64,000 nucleotides of DNA from Mongoliimonas terrestris (GCF_001927285.1 NZ_MSIG01000001.1:372001-436000); one strand, 5' to 3'; shown: positions 34,815 to 44,358, counted from the first letter of the stretch. Numbers and translations: made by a program. The notes: generated by a model from the sequence alone, not told the origin.

Positions 34815-36758
34815 ATGTCCGTTGAACTGTTTCCCGTCCCGGAATCCATCGCCGCGTCGGCTCTGATCGATGACGCCAGGTATCAGGACATGTATCGCCA
34901 GTCGGTGGAGGACCCGGAGGCCTTCTGGGGCCGCGAGGGCAAGCGGCTCGACTGGATCAAGCCCTACACCAAGGTGAAGAACACCCGCTACGCCCCGGAC
35001 GTCTCGATCAAGTGGTTCGAGGACGGCGAGCTCAACGTGTCGGCCAACTGCATCGACCGGCATCTGGCCACCCGCGGCGACCAGACCGCCATCATCTTCG
35101 AGGGCGACGATCCGAACGACTCGCGCCACATCACCTATCGCGAACTCCACGCGGAGGTGTGCAAGTTCGCCAACGTCCTGAAGGCGCACGGGGTAAAGAA
35201 GGGCGACCGGGTCACCATCTACCTGCCGATGATCCCGGAGGCGGCCTATGCCATGCTCGCCTGCACCCGGGTCGGCGCCATCCACTCCATCGTGTTCGCG
35301 GGCTTCTCGCCGGACAGCCTCGCCGGCCGCATCGAGGACTGCGCATCCAAGATCGTGCTCACCGCCGACGAGGGCCTGCGCGGCGGCCGCAAGGTGCCCC
35401 TCAAGGCCAACGTGGACGCGGCGCTGAAGAAGACGCCCGGCGGCGAGACGGTTATCGTCGTCAAGCGCACCGGCGGCGCCATCGCCATGACCGAGGGCCG
35501 CGACTTCTGGTACGAGGAGGAGGCCGCCAAGGTCTCCGCCGACTGCCCGCCGGAGCCGATGAACGCGGAGGATCCGCTCTTCATCCTCTACACCTCCGGC
35601 TCCACCGGCAAGCCGAAGGGCGTCCTCCACACCACCGGCGGCTATCTGGTCTACGCGTCGATGACGCACCAGTATGTGTTCGACTACCACGACGGCGACA
35701 TCTACTGGTGCACCGCCGACGTCGGCTGGGTCACCGGGCACAGCTATATCGTCTACGGCCCGCTCGCCAACGGTGCCACCACGCTGATGTTCGAGGGCGT
35801 GCCCACCTATCCGGACGCCGGCCGCTTCTGGCAGGTGATCGACAAGCACAAGGTGACCATCTTCTACACGGCCCCGACCGCCATCCGCTCGCTGATGGGC
35901 GCCGGCAACGACCCCGTGAAGAAGACCTCGCGCGCCTCGCTGCGCATCCTCGGTTCGGTCGGCGAGCCGATCAATCCGGAAGCCTGGCTCTGGTACCACA
36001 ACATCGTCGGCGACGGCCGCTGCCCGATCGTCGACACGTGGTGGCAGACCGAGACCGGCGGCATCCTGATCACGCCGCTGCCGGGCGCCACCGCCCTGAA
36101 GCCGGGCTCCGCCACCCTTCCGTTCTTCGGCGTGAAGCCGGCGGTGGTCGACGCGGAGGGCAAGTTCCTGGAAGGGGCCACCGAGGGCAACCTCGTCATC
36201 ACCGATAGTTGGCCCGGCCAGATGCGCACCATCTACGGCGACCACGAGCGCTTCGAGCAGACCTACTTCTCCACCTACAAGGGCCTCTACTTCACCGGCG
36301 ACGGCTGCCGGCGCGACGCGGACGGCTACTACTGGATCACCGGCCGCGTGGACGACGTGATCAACGTCTCCGGCCACCGCATGGGCACCGCCGAGGTGGA
36401 AAGTGCGCTCGTCGCCCACCCGAAGGTATCGGAGGCGGCCGTGGTCGGCTATCCGCACGACATCAAAGGCCAGGGCATCTACTGCTACGTCACCCTGATG
36501 GCGGGCGAGGAGCCGACCGAGGCCCTGAAGAAGGAGCTGAAGGACTGGGTGCGCCGGGAGATCGGCCCGATCGCCACGCCCGACCTCATCCAGTTCTCCC
36601 CCGGCCTGCCGAAGACCCGCTCCGGCAAGATCATGCGCCGCATCTTGCGCAAGATCGCCGAGGACGAGTTCGGCAATCTCGGCGACACCTCCACCCTCGC
36701 CGATCCGGGCGTCGTCAGCGACCTGATCGACAACCGGCAGAACCGCAAGGCGGGCTGA
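34815..36758 (+). CDS. acs: Acetyl-CoA synthetase
   Basis: Activates acetate to acetyl-CoA through acetyl-AMP. The 647-aa length and the motifs [14 protein letters not shown] (AMP-binding, about residues 259-272), WWQTETGG and [19 protein letters not shown] are typical. The C-terminal TRSGKIMRR contains the lysine whose acetylation controls the enzyme in other bacteria (Lys609 in Salmonella). The start ATG follows GGGGAGAAAG. A textbook intrinsic terminator lies about 180 bp after the stop. Confidence 0.97.
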   Translation: MSVELFPVPESIAASALIDDARYQDMYRQSVEDPEAFWGREGKRLDWIKPYTKVKNTRYAPDVSIKWFEDGELNVSANCIDRHLATRGDQTAIIFEGDDPNDSRHITYRELHAEVCKFANVLKAHGVKKGDRVTIYLPMIPEAAYAMLACTRVGAIHSIVFAGFSPDSLAGRIEDCASKIVLTADEGLRGGRKVPLKANVDAALKKTPGGETVIVVKRTGGAIAMTEGRDFWYEEEAAKVSADCPPEPMNAEDPLFILYTSGSTGKPKGVLHTTGGYLVYASMTHQYVFDYHDGDIYWCTADVGWVTGHSYIVYGPLANGATTLMFEGVPTYPDAGRFWQVIDKHKVTIFYTAPTAIRSLMGAGNDPVKKTSRASLRILGSVGEPINPEAWLWYHNIVGDGRCPIVDTWWQTETGGILITPLPGATALKPGSATLPFFGVKPAVVDAEGKFLEGATEGNLVITDSWPGQMRTIYGDHERFEQTYFSTYKGLYFTGDGCRRDADGYYWITGRVDDVINVSGHRMGTAEVESALVAHPKVSEAAVVGYPHDIKGQGIYCYVTLMAGEEPTEALKKELKDWVRREIGPIATPDLIQFSPGLPKTRSGKIMRRILRKIAEDEFGNLGDTSTLADPGVVSDLIDNRQNRKAG

Positions 36759-36796
36759 CCCGTCCCCGGGTTTTCGGCGGCGCCGACTTGTACCGA

Positions 36797-36832
36797 GCCC
36801 GTCAAGACCCGACCTGTCGGGACTTGACGGGC
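36797..36832. repeat. Inverted repeat, 16-bp arms with one mismatch
   Basis: GCCCGTCAAGACCCGA and TCGGGACTTGACGGGC flank a 4-nt loop. It starts 39 bp after the acs stop and is the first of three strong hairpins before the next gene. It may protect the acs mRNA 3' end or act as an early terminator, but no T-run follows. Confidence 0.75.
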
Positions 36833-36873
36833 GCCGGCAAGCCCGAACGGGCGCCGGCCGGTCAGGCCGTACC

Positions 36874-36910
36874 GCTCGTGAAGGTCGGACGGAGTCCGAC
36901 CTTCACGAGC
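36874..36910. repeat. Perfect inverted repeat, 16-bp arms
   Basis: GCTCGTGAAGGTCGGA and TCCGACCTTCACGAGC are perfect complements around the 5-nt loop CGGAG. It is the second of three hairpins between acs and the DUF2794 gene. No T-run follows on either strand, so simple termination is not its obvious role. Confidence 0.85.
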
Positions 36911-36940
36911 CGGATCTCGAATCGACGCCGCCTCGCCTTG

Positions 36941-36968
36941 GCCCTCCCGCACCGCGGGAGGGCTTTTT
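36941..36968 (+). terminator. Intrinsic terminator downstream of acs
   Basis: A perfect 10-bp stem GCCCTCCCGC/GCGGGAGGGC with a 3-nt loop is followed at once by TTTTT. This is the clearest rho-independent terminator in the window. It ends transcription from acs about 66 bp before the next start. Confidence 0.93.
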
Positions 36969-37034
36969 CGTTGCATCCGGTCGCCCCGGAGGCGATCATG
37001 ACAGGGCAATGACCACTCGAACCGGGAGGCTCGG

Positions 37035-37457
37035 TTGACCGAGAGGGTGGACGACGACGAGCGGCCGACCGCATCGCTGGTGGCCTTGAGACCGACCGAC
37101 GGCGCTCCGGCCGCCAGCCCGCAGACCCCGCCGGGGCAGGGCGGGGCGCGCGAGCCGCCCTTCACGGCCTTCGATCGGCGGGAGCTGTCCGAGATCCTGA
37201 AAGTCTACGGGCGCATGGTGGCCGCCGGCGAGTGGCGCGACTATGCCATCGACACGCTGAAGGACCGGGCGGTCTTCTCCATCTTCCGCCGCACCTCCGA
37301 GGTGCCGCTTTACCGCATCGAGAAGAACCCCCGCCTCGCCCGCCGCCAGGGCGCCTACGCGGTCATCTCCCAGACCGGCATGATCCTGAAGCGCGGCCCG
37401 GACCTCGCCCGGGTGCTGAAGGTGCTCGACAAGAGCCTGAAGCTGGTCGACGCATAA
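37035..37457 (+). CDS. DUF2794 domain protein
   Basis: A 140-aa protein of an alphaproteobacterial family of unknown function. The conserved core is FDRRELSEILKVYGRMVAAG, WRDYAIDTLKDRAVFSIFRR and RIEKNPRLARRQGAYAVIS. The start is TTG, supported by GGGAGG six bases upstream; the first 40 residues are variable and Pro-rich. It follows acs after the terminator and is probably transcribed on its own. Confidence 0.92.
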   Translation: MTERVDDDERPTASLVALRPTDGAPAASPQTPPGQGGAREPPFTAFDRRELSEILKVYGRMVAAGEWRDYAIDTLKDRAVFSIFRRTSEVPLYRIEKNPRLARRQGAYAVISQTGMILKRGPDLARVLKVLDKSLKLVDA

Positions 37458-37523
37458 GGGGGTGGGTGGCGAGGTTCGATCGGGGCGAGCCCGCGCGCCC
37501 TTTTTCGCTCACCCCCTCGACCC

Positions 37524-37622
37524 GTCATCCCGGCAAAAGCCGGGATCCAACCGACCGGTCCATAGCCGCACCGGCTGAGAGGTCGCCGCCGTCGGCTGGG
37601 CCCCGGCTTTCGCCGGGGTGAC
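37524..37622. repeat. Dispersed palindromic repeat, family A (two inverted copies)
   Basis: A GTCATCCCGGC/GCCGGGATCCAA palindrome (37524-37550) faces an inverted copy built on CCCCGGCTTTCGCCGGGG (about 37598-37622). Each copy folds alone and the pair can also fold together. A related pair lies at 44207-44305. Similar GTCA(T/C)CCCGGCG units are widespread in high-GC alphaproteobacteria. It sits between the DUF2794 gene and the BAX-inhibitor gene, convergent genes. Confidence 0.85.
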
Positions 37623-37684
37623 GCCTTGGACGACGGACACGGCCGACCTTCCGGGTGGGCGCCCCACGCCATACCCACCCTCAT

Positions 37685-37719
37685 CGTCATGGTCCGCGAA
37701 GGCGGACCACCCACGCATT
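37685..37719. repeat. Dispersed palindromic repeat, family B
   Basis: A 35-bp unit with GTCATGGTCCGC, then GGCGGACCACCCACGCATT. Related copies lie at 44359-44393 and as a two-armed element at 59207-59319. The inner part GGTCCGC/GCGGACC is palindromic. Confidence 0.8.
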
Positions 37720-37741
37720 CCTTCCGCACCTCCCCCACAAC

Positions 37742-37770
37742 GAAAAAGGGGCGCGGTCGCCCGCGCCCCT
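37742..37770 (-). terminator. Intrinsic terminator of the BAX inhibitor-1 family gene
   Basis: On the minus strand a 10-bp stem AGGGGCGCGG/CCGCGCCCCT with a 4-nt loop is followed by TTTTTCG. It lies about 20 bp past the stop codon. Confidence 0.9.
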
Positions 37771-37791
37771 CGTCTCGTCCGACGCCCGTCC

Positions 37792-38541
37792 TCAGTCGCG
37801 CTGCTGGCCGAACAGCTGCAGCAGCATGAGGAAGAGGTTGATGAAGTCCAGGTAGAGCGCCAGGGCGCCCATGATGGCCTTGCGGCCGGCGGTCGCCACG
37901 TCGTCGCCGGCGAAGTACATCTCCTTGATGCGCTGGGTGTCGTAGGCGGTGAGGCCGGAGAACACCAGGACGCCGATCACCGACACCGCGAAGGCGAGCG
38001 CCGAGGACTGCAGGAAGATGTTGACCACCATCGCGATGATGATGCCGAAGAGGCCCATGATCAGGAAGGAGCCCATCGCCGACAGGCTGCGCTTCGTGGT
38101 GTAGCCATAGAGGCTGAGACCCGCGAAGGCGGCGGCCGTAACGAAGAACACCTGGCTGATGGACGTGCCGGTGTAGACGAGGAAGATCGACGACAGCGAC
38201 AGGCCGACCAGCGCCGCGTAGACCCAGAAGGTCAGCTGGGCCGCGGCGAGACTCATCCGCTCGATGCGGAAGGAGAGGAAGAACACCGCCGCCAGGGGCG
38301 CCAGCATCACCACCCACCGCAGCGGGCTCTGGTAGAGCGCCTCGCCGAACGGCGTCAGCGCCGTGCCGGTGGCGTCCACCGCCATCTGGAAGGCGCCGAA
38401 GGCGACCACGCCCGTCAGCACCAGGCCGATGGCCATGTAGTTGTAGACCTTGAGCATGTAGGCGCGGAGACCCTGGTCGATCTCCGCCGCGACGGCGCGG
38501 TTCTCGAACCGTGCGTCGACGTTGCGATCCGGGTAGGCCAT
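37792..38541 (-). CDS. BAX inhibitor-1/YccA family membrane protein
   Basis: A 249-aa protein with seven predicted membrane helices. The C-terminal LYLDFINLFLMLLQLFGQQRD and GLTAYDTQRIKEMYFAGDD are family hallmarks, with conserved Asp residues tied to ion leak in relatives. E. coli YccA restrains FtsH; some relatives conduct calcium. The start MAYPDRNVDARF has GAGGG nine bases before it; a longer frame to 38688 adds unlikely residues. Confidence 0.94.
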   Translation of the reverse strand: MAYPDRNVDARFENRAVAAEIDQGLRAYMLKVYNYMAIGLVLTGVVAFGAFQMAVDATGTALTPFGEALYQSPLRWVVMLAPLAAVFFLSFRIERMSLAAAQLTFWVYAALVGLSLSSIFLVYTGTSISQVFFVTAAAFAGLSLYGYTTKRSLSAMGSFLIMGLFGIIIAMVVNIFLQSSALAFAVSVIGVLVFSGLTAYDTQRIKEMYFAGDDVATAGRKAIMGALALYLDFINLFLMLLQLFGQQRD

Positions 38542-38737
38542 GAAGCACATCCCTCTTGGACGGGAGCCATTCCTCGCCGAGCGGGCGTGTCCGTCCGGCA
38601 AATCTGCGCTCGGGTCGTCCGAACAAAGTCCGGCCCCATGCCGGACACTCTTGTCACACCATATGGGTCCCGGCGCGGATGTCCACAAGCGCCGAGCCCC
38701 ACGGACGCCCCCACCGGGCGGGCGTTCGACGAGACGG

Positions 38738-41305
38738 TTAAAGGTCCCTCAGCACCGGCGCCGCCTTGCGGCCGAGGATGCGCCAGGTGCCGGCGAGCCC
38801 GAGGCCGACGGTGAGCACCAGGGCGACGCCCGCCGCCCCGAGCGCGACGGCCGGATCGAGCGTCGCGTCGATCTCCATCACGCCCTCCAGCACCCCGAAG
38901 GCCGCCGCCGAGCCCGCCACCACGCCGAACACGGCGGCCGCGAGCCCGAGCAGCGCGTACTCGGCCACGAAGGCGGAAAGCACCCGCCGGCGGGTGGCCC
39001 CGAAGGTCTTCAGGAGCACCGCGTCGTAGATGCGCTGCCGGTGGCCGGAGGCAAGGGCGCCTGCGAGCACCAGCACGCTCGCCACCAGGGCGACCGAGGC
39101 CGCCGCCCGGATCGCCACCGCCAGGTTGGCCACGATGTCGTTGACGGCGGTGAGCACGTCCTTCACCCGCACCGCCGTGGCGGTCGGGAAGGCGTCGACC
39201 ACCGCCTTCATCAGGGCGCGCTCCTGATCCGCCGTGCCGCCGTCCGGCAGCGAGGCGGTGGCGAGCCACGTGTGCGGCGCGCCCGCGAAGGTGTTCGGCG
39301 AGAACACCATGACGAAGTTGATGGAAAGGCTCTCCCACTCCACCCGCCGGGTGTTGGCGATCCGGGCGGTGATCTCCCGGCCGAGCACGTTCACCGTCAC
39401 CGTGTCGCCGACCGCGAGCCCGAGTTCGCCCGCCAGTTCGTCGTCGTAGGAGACGAGCGGCTCGCCCGTGTAGTCGGCCGGCCACCAGGCGCCCTCCACC
39501 AGGGTGGAGCTCTTCGGCAACGAGGGCGCGTAGGTGACGCCGCGCTCCCCGTCGAGCGCCCAGCGGGCGCCCGGCGGCGCCTCGATCTGGTCGACCGGCA
39601 CGCCCTTCAGCGACACCATGCGGCCGCGAAGCATGGGCACCCGTTCCAGCACCACGCCGGGGGCCGTCTCCTCCATCAGGGCCGCGAAGGCGTCCACCTC
39701 GGCCGACTGGATGTCGAGGAAGAAGAAGCTCGGCGCCTGTTCGGGCAAGGTGCCCACCAGCTGGCGGCGGAGGTTGCCGTCGATCAGCGCCAGCGTCACC
39801 AGGAGGGCGAGGCCGAGACCGAGCGACAGCACCACCGACACGGTGAGCCCGCCCGGCCGGTGGATGTTGCGGATGGCGAGCCGGAGGCCCGCGGACCGCA
39901 CCTGGGGTGCCCGGCGGGCGAGCGCCATCACCCCGTGCGCCACCATCCAGAGCACCAGGAAGGCGCCCGCCGTGGCGCCGACGAAGATGGACGCCACGTA
40001 GCGGTCGTAGGCGAGCAGGATGGCGAGGCCCGCGAGCGTCACCACCGCCAGCACCGTGGCGGCCAGATAGGACCGGCGCGGGATGCGCCGCTCCGGCGCG
40101 ATGCGCTCGCGAAAGAGCGCCGACACCGGCACGTCGTGGGCCCGGCCGAGCGCATAGGTGGCGAAGGCGAGCGCGGTCAGCGCCCCGTAGAGCGCCGCGA
40201 GCGCCAGTTCCCCCGGATAGACGCCGATGCGGATCGGCAGATTGAGCGCGTCGGCGAGCGCGTCGCCGCCGAGCCAGGGCACCATCACGCCGAGCGAAAG
40301 CCCGATGGCGACGCCCACCGCCGTGATGCCGACGATCTGCAGCAGGTAGACCACCACCACGAAGCCGCCCGGCGCGCCCAGCGACTTGAAGGTCGCGATG
40401 GTGTCGCGCTTGCGGTCCACATAGGCCTTCACCGCGTTGGTGACGCCGACGCCGCCGACCACCAGGGCCGTGAGGCCGACGAGCGTCAGGAACTGGGCGA
40501 AGCGCTCCACGTTGCGCTGCAGGCCGGGGGAGGCGTTGTCGCGGGTGGAGATGCGCCATCCGGCGTCCGGGAAGCGGGATTCCGCCTCCGCCTTGACGGC
40601 GGCCACCCGCTCGTCGGAGGCCGGCGGGGCGAGCACCACGCGCGTGGCGTAGCGCACCAGACTGCCCGGCTGGATCAGGCCGGCGGCGTCGAGGCCCGCC
40701 CGGCTCATCATCACGCGCGGCCCGAAGTCGATGCCGGAGCCGATCTTGTCCGGCTCGGAAGCGACCGTCGCCCGCACCTCGTAGACCGCCCGGCCGATCC
40801 GCACCCGGTCGCCGACGGCCGCGGCGAGGCGCACCGACAGGAGCGGGTCGACCGCGATACCATGCACGCCGTCCCGCTCGGCGAAGGCGTCGGCGCGGGT
40901 CGCGCCGTCGAGCTCCAGCGTGCCGCGGAGCGGATAGGCGTCGTCCACTGCCTTGATCTCCACCAGCGCCTGACCGTCGCCGGTCTCGTCGCGGGCCATG
41001 GCCCGCATGGAGGCCAGCGTCGACGTGGTGCCGAGCCCCTCCAGGAAGGCGCGCTGCTCCGGCGCTGGCTCCTGGTGGATCTGCGAGAAGCTGAGGTCGC
41101 CGCCGAGGATGGTGCCGCCCTCCGCGGAAATGCCTTCCGTGATGCCCCGCGTGGTGGAGCCGACGCTGGCGATCGCCGCCACCCCGAGGGCGATGCAGGC
41201 GACGAAGATGCGAAAGCCCGCAAGGCCGCCGCGAAGCTCGCGGAGGGCGAAGACGAAGGCCTTGGAAAGGGGCGGGCCGGACCGCGCCGGCAGGAAGGCG
41301 GCCAT
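38738..41305 (-). CDS. FtsX-like ABC transporter permease (YbbP type)
   Basis: An 855-aa protein with ten or so membrane helices: an N-terminal helix, a large periplasmic domain (about residues 45-260), two FtsX-type cores (about 265-480 and 720-850), and a second periplasmic domain between them. SLGAPGGFVVVVYLLQIVG and LLKTFGATRRRVLSAFVAEY are the paired coupling segments. With the YbbA-like ATPase upstream it forms a MacB-superfamily exporter or mechanotransmission pump for lipids or lipoproteins. The SGNH esterase gene next to this pair, divergent here, recalls E. coli tesA-ybbA-ybbP. Confidence 0.93.
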   Translation of the reverse strand: MAAFLPARSGPPLSKAFVFALRELRGGLAGFRIFVACIALGVAAIASVGSTTRGITEGISAEGGTILGGDLSFSQIHQEPAPEQRAFLEGLGTTSTLASMRAMARDETGDGQALVEIKAVDDAYPLRGTLELDGATRADAFAERDGVHGIAVDPLLSVRLAAAVGDRVRIGRAVYEVRATVASEPDKIGSGIDFGPRVMMSRAGLDAAGLIQPGSLVRYATRVVLAPPASDERVAAVKAEAESRFPDAGWRISTRDNASPGLQRNVERFAQFLTLVGLTALVVGGVGVTNAVKAYVDRKRDTIATFKSLGAPGGFVVVVYLLQIVGITAVGVAIGLSLGVMVPWLGGDALADALNLPIRIGVYPGELALAALYGALTALAFATYALGRAHDVPVSALFRERIAPERRIPRRSYLAATVLAVVTLAGLAILLAYDRYVASIFVGATAGAFLVLWMVAHGVMALARRAPQVRSAGLRLAIRNIHRPGGLTVSVVLSLGLGLALLVTLALIDGNLRRQLVGTLPEQAPSFFFLDIQSAEVDAFAALMEETAPGVVLERVPMLRGRMVSLKGVPVDQIEAPPGARWALDGERGVTYAPSLPKSSTLVEGAWWPADYTGEPLVSYDDELAGELGLAVGDTVTVNVLGREITARIANTRRVEWESLSINFVMVFSPNTFAGAPHTWLATASLPDGGTADQERALMKAVVDAFPTATAVRVKDVLTAVNDIVANLAVAIRAAASVALVASVLVLAGALASGHRQRIYDAVLLKTFGATRRRVLSAFVAEYALLGLAAAVFGVVAGSAAAFGVLEGVMEIDATLDPAVALGAAGVALVLTVGLGLAGTWRILGRKAAPVLRDL

Positions 41306-41326
41306 CAGGCTGGTCTCCGGTCAGAC

Positions 41327-41404
41327 AGGCCGCTTGGGCGGCCAAAAGAGTAAGGCAGCCGCTCGGGCGGCCGAAGGGGCAGGACAGCCGCTCGGGCGGC
41401 CGGG
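41327..41404. repeat. Short tandem hairpin repeat (three copies, about 30-bp unit)
   Basis: GCCGCTCGGGCGGCCG, with small variations in the first copy, occurs three times at spacings near 30 bp, ending 5 bp before the stop codon of the ABC ATPase gene. Each copy can form a GCCGC/GCGGC hairpin. It lies between the ATPase stop and the permease start. Confidence 0.75.
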
Positions 41405-41408
41405 ATGG

Positions 41409-42137
41409 TCAGAGGGGCGCGGGGGCGGAGGCGGGCGCGTTCGTCCGGACCGCGGCGGTCGCCACGTCCTCCACGATCGCGCCGGAGCGCATGGAGATGC
41501 GCCGGTCGCAGCGGTCGGCCAGACTCTTGTCGTGGGTCACCAGAACGAGCGTGGCGCCGCGCCGGGCGCGCGCCTCGAACATCAGCCGGATGATCTCGGC
41601 GCCGGTCTCCGCGTCGAGGTTGCCGGTCGGCTCGTCGGCGATCAGGATGGAGGGCTCCGGCGCCAGCGCCCGGGCGATCGCCACCCGCTGCTGCTCGCCG
41701 CCGGAGAGCTCCGCCGGATGGTGGTTCAGCCGGTGGCCGAGGCCGACCGCCGTCAGCTCCGCCTCCGCCCGCTCGAAGGCGTCGCGCCGGCCGGCGAGTT
41801 CCAGCGGCACCGCCACGTTTTCCAGCGCCGTCATGGTGGGCATCAGGTGGAAGGACTGGAACACGATGCCGACGGACCGGCCGCGGAACAGGGCGAGGCC
41901 ATCCTCGTCCAGCCGCTCCAGGCTCTCGCCCGCCACGGTGATCGTGCCGCTGTCGGCCCGCTCCAGGCCGGCCAGCACCATCAGGAGCGTCGACTTGCCC
42001 GACCCCGACGGCCCGACGATGCCGACGCTCTGGCCGGTCGGGATGGTCAGCGACAGGGACTTCAGGATGTGCACCCGGGCCGCGCCTGTCCCGAGGCTCA
42101 AATCGACGTGTTCAAGGCTGATCGCTGGTTTCGCCAC
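41409..42137 (-). CDS. ABC transporter ATP-binding protein (YbbA/LolD family)
   Basis: A 242-aa ATPase with Walker A GPSGSGKSTL, signature LSGGEQQRVAIARAL and Walker B ILIADEPTGNLD, the last being the MacB/LolD-type sequence. It starts with GTG. It precedes the YbbP-like permease by about 100 bp on the same strand and must be its motor subunit. Confidence 0.94.
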   Translation of the reverse strand: MAKPAISLEHVDLSLGTGAARVHILKSLSLTIPTGQSVGIVGPSGSGKSTLLMVLAGLERADSGTITVAGESLERLDEDGLALFRGRSVGIVFQSFHLMPTMTALENVAVPLELAGRRDAFERAEAELTAVGLGHRLNHHPAELSGGEQQRVAIARALAPEPSILIADEPTGNLDAETGAEIIRLMFEARARRGATLVLVTHDKSLADRCDRRISMRSGAIVEDVATAAVRTNAPASAPAPL

Positions 42138-42315
42138 GGTTTGGAGCCCTATATGAAACGGCCGGCTCGAACGGGCTGGCCAAGGGAGGGGGCGTCACGC
42201 CGGAACGGCGCCGCGGGGCCAGCCGTCGGGTGCGGGCCACCGGTCGCCCCGGCGAGGACGCAAGGTCGATCCTAGGACATACGCGGCAACGCGGAAACGA
42301 CGAGGTCAAAAGCCC

Positions 42316-42981
42316 GTGAGAAGTGTAACGGTCCGTATCCGCGCCCTCCTGGCGCTGGCCGCCCTCCTGCTGGCCCCCCATCTGGCGCCCCTCATGGTGA
42401 CAGCCGCCGCCGCCGAGCCCATCCGCCTCGTCGCCTTCGGCGACAGCCTGACGGCCGGCTACGGCCTCGGCCCGAAGGACGCCTTCCCGGTCAAGCTGGA
42501 GGCGGCGCTGCGCGCCCGCGGCCACGACGTGACGGTGGCGAACGCCGGCGTGTCCGGCGACACGGTGGCGGCCGGTCTCGCCCGGGTGGACTGGACCTTC
42601 TCCGAACCCTACGACGGCGTCATCGTGGAGCTCGGCGCCAACGACGCCCTCCGCGGTCTCGATCCCGCCCGCACCCGCGCCGACTTCGACCGGCTGGTCG
42701 GCCAGATCGCCGAGAAGGACATCCCCATCCTGATCGCCGGCATGCTGGCACCACCCAACCTCGGCGAGGACTACGGCCGCGCCTTCAACGGCATCTTCCC
42801 GGACATCGCCGCCAAGTACGACGCGCTCCTCTATCCCTTCTTCCTCGACGGGGTGGTGGCCGACCGCCGGCTCAACCAGCCGGACGGCATCCACCCGACC
42901 GCCGAGGGGATCGACATCATCGTGGCGCGCATCCTGCCGAGCGTGGAAGCGCTTCTGGAACGGATCCGCGCCGAGGGCTGA
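42316..42981 (+). CDS. tesA: SGNH/GDSL-type arylesterase/lysophospholipase (TesA-like)
   Basis: A 221-aa secreted hydrolase. A signal peptide spans about residues 1-33 and ends AAAAEP. The SGNH blocks are visible: block I FGDSLTAGYGL (Ser nucleophile), block II Gly in NAGVSGDT, block III LGANDALRG and block V DGIHPTAEG (catalytic Asp-His). TesA is a multifunctional thioesterase, esterase and lysophospholipase of the periplasm. It starts with GTG and is divergent from the YbbA-like ATPase, matching the tesA-ybbA pairing of enteric bacteria. Confidence 0.93.
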   Translation: MRSVTVRIRALLALAALLLAPHLAPLMVTAAAAEPIRLVAFGDSLTAGYGLGPKDAFPVKLEAALRARGHDVTVANAGVSGDTVAAGLARVDWTFSEPYDGVIVELGANDALRGLDPARTRADFDRLVGQIAEKDIPILIAGMLAPPNLGEDYGRAFNGIFPDIAAKYDALLYPFFLDGVVADRRLNQPDGIHPTAEGIDIIVARILPSVEALLERIRAEG

Positions 42982-43096
42982 TTTCACGCCAGAAGGGGGA
43001 CGGCCGGCGCGACCGCGCGACGCTTGCGCCCGCCGGTCGCCGCGCTATGGTGCGCTGCACAGTCCGCACGCTCCCGCACGCGAAGGCAGTCCGCCC

Positions 43097-44149
43097 ATGG
43101 AATTCCGCCGGCTCGGCCGCACCGATCTCACCGTCAGCACCATCTGCCTCGGCACCATGACCTTCGGCGAGCAGAACACCGAGGCCGAGGGCCACGCCCA
43201 GCTCGACCGGGCCGTCGACTTCGGCATCAATTTCATCGACACCGCCGAGCTCTACGCGATCCCGCCGCGCAAGGAGACCCAGGGCCGGACCGAGGAGATC
43301 ATCGGCACCTGGCTCGCCGGCCGTCCCGACCGGGACAAGCTGGTGATCGCCACCAAGGTCGTGGGCCGCACCGTCAACACCTGGTTCCGCGACGACGGAT
43401 CGCCCGGCCGGCTCACCCGGCGCCAGATCACCGAGGCGGTGGAGAAGTCGCTGCGGCGCCTCTGCACCGACGTGATCGACCTCTATCAGGTGCACTGGCC
43501 CGACCGGGAGGTGTCCCAGTGGGGCACCAACCCGACCCGCTTCAAGCCCTTCACGCCGGCCGCCGACGAGGCGCCGATCGAGGAGACGCTCGCGGTCTTC
43601 GCCGACCTGGTGGCCGCCGGCAAGATTCGCCACGTGGGCCTTTCCAACGAAAGCCCGTACGGCACCATGCAATGGCTGTTCGGAGCGGAGAAGGGGATCG
43701 GCCCGCGCGTGCAGTCGATCCAGAACGCCTACAATCTCCTCAACCGCACCTTCGAGACGGGTCTGGCCGAGATTGCGCAGCGCGAGGACGTGGGGCTCCT
43801 CGCCTATTCGCCGCTGGCGCAAGGCTATCTCACCGGCAAGTACCAGGGCGGCGCGCTGCCGAAGGGCAGCCGCAAGCAGCTGTTCAACCGGCTGCAGCGC
43901 TACGAACTGCCCGGCGCGGCGGAGGCGGTCGACGCCTACCTGTCCGTCGCCCGCGATTTCGGCGTCCACCCGGTCGCCTTCGCCAACGCCTTCGTGATTG
44001 CCCAGCCCTTCGTGACCGCCTCCATCATCGGCGCCACGTCTCTTCCCCAGCTGGAGGAAAACCTCGCCGCCGCGTCCGTCACCTGGACCGAGGAGATGCA
44101 GCGCCGGGTCGACGAGATCCACCAGCTCCACGGCAACCCGGCCCCTTGA
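43097..44149 (+). CDS. NADP(H)-dependent aldo/keto reductase (Tas family)
   Basis: A 350-aa TIM-barrel reductase closest to E. coli Tas. The catalytic Asp/Tyr/Lys/His set lies in FIDTAELYAIPP, VIATKVVG and YQVHWPDREVS. SIIGATSLPQLEENLAA is the usual cofactor-binding end. The physiological substrate is unknown. It stands alone, about 115 bp after tesA. Confidence 0.94.
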   Translation: MEFRRLGRTDLTVSTICLGTMTFGEQNTEAEGHAQLDRAVDFGINFIDTAELYAIPPRKETQGRTEEIIGTWLAGRPDRDKLVIATKVVGRTVNTWFRDDGSPGRLTRRQITEAVEKSLRRLCTDVIDLYQVHWPDREVSQWGTNPTRFKPFTPAADEAPIEETLAVFADLVAAGKIRHVGLSNESPYGTMQWLFGAEKGIGPRVQSIQNAYNLLNRTFETGLAEIAQREDVGLLAYSPLAQGYLTGKYQGGALPKGSRKQLFNRLQRYELPGAAEAVDAYLSVARDFGVHPVAFANAFVIAQPFVTASIIGATSLPQLEENLAAASVTWTEEMQRRVDEIHQLHGNPAP

Positions 44150-44206
44150 GGCGGGCGAGGGGAGGCCGCACCGGATTTGGGGTGGCCTCTCCGTCATCCC
44201 CGGGAC

Positions 44207-44305
44207 GTCACCCCGGCGAACGCCGGGGCCCAACCGTCGGTGCCATCATCCGCAACGGTGCCGAAGCCCCGCCGTCGTCTGGATCCCGGCGTTCGCCGGG
44301 ATGAC
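44207..44305. repeat. Dispersed palindromic repeat, family A (two inverted copies)
   Basis: GTCACCCCGGCGAACGCCGG (44207-) and its inverted relative ending CCGGCGTTCGCCGGGATGAC (-44305) face each other about 45 bp apart, the same layout as at 37524-37622. It lies between the convergent aldo/keto reductase and asd genes. Confidence 0.85.
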
Positions 44306-44358
44306 GGTCGGGGGCAGCGCCCGACGGTTGACGCCGCCTCCCCGTCCCACGGCTCCAT

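Noticed and set aside
38540..41353. 937-codon frame opposite the FtsX-like permease
   Set aside because: It has shadow-frame composition; the permease on the other strand is well supported.
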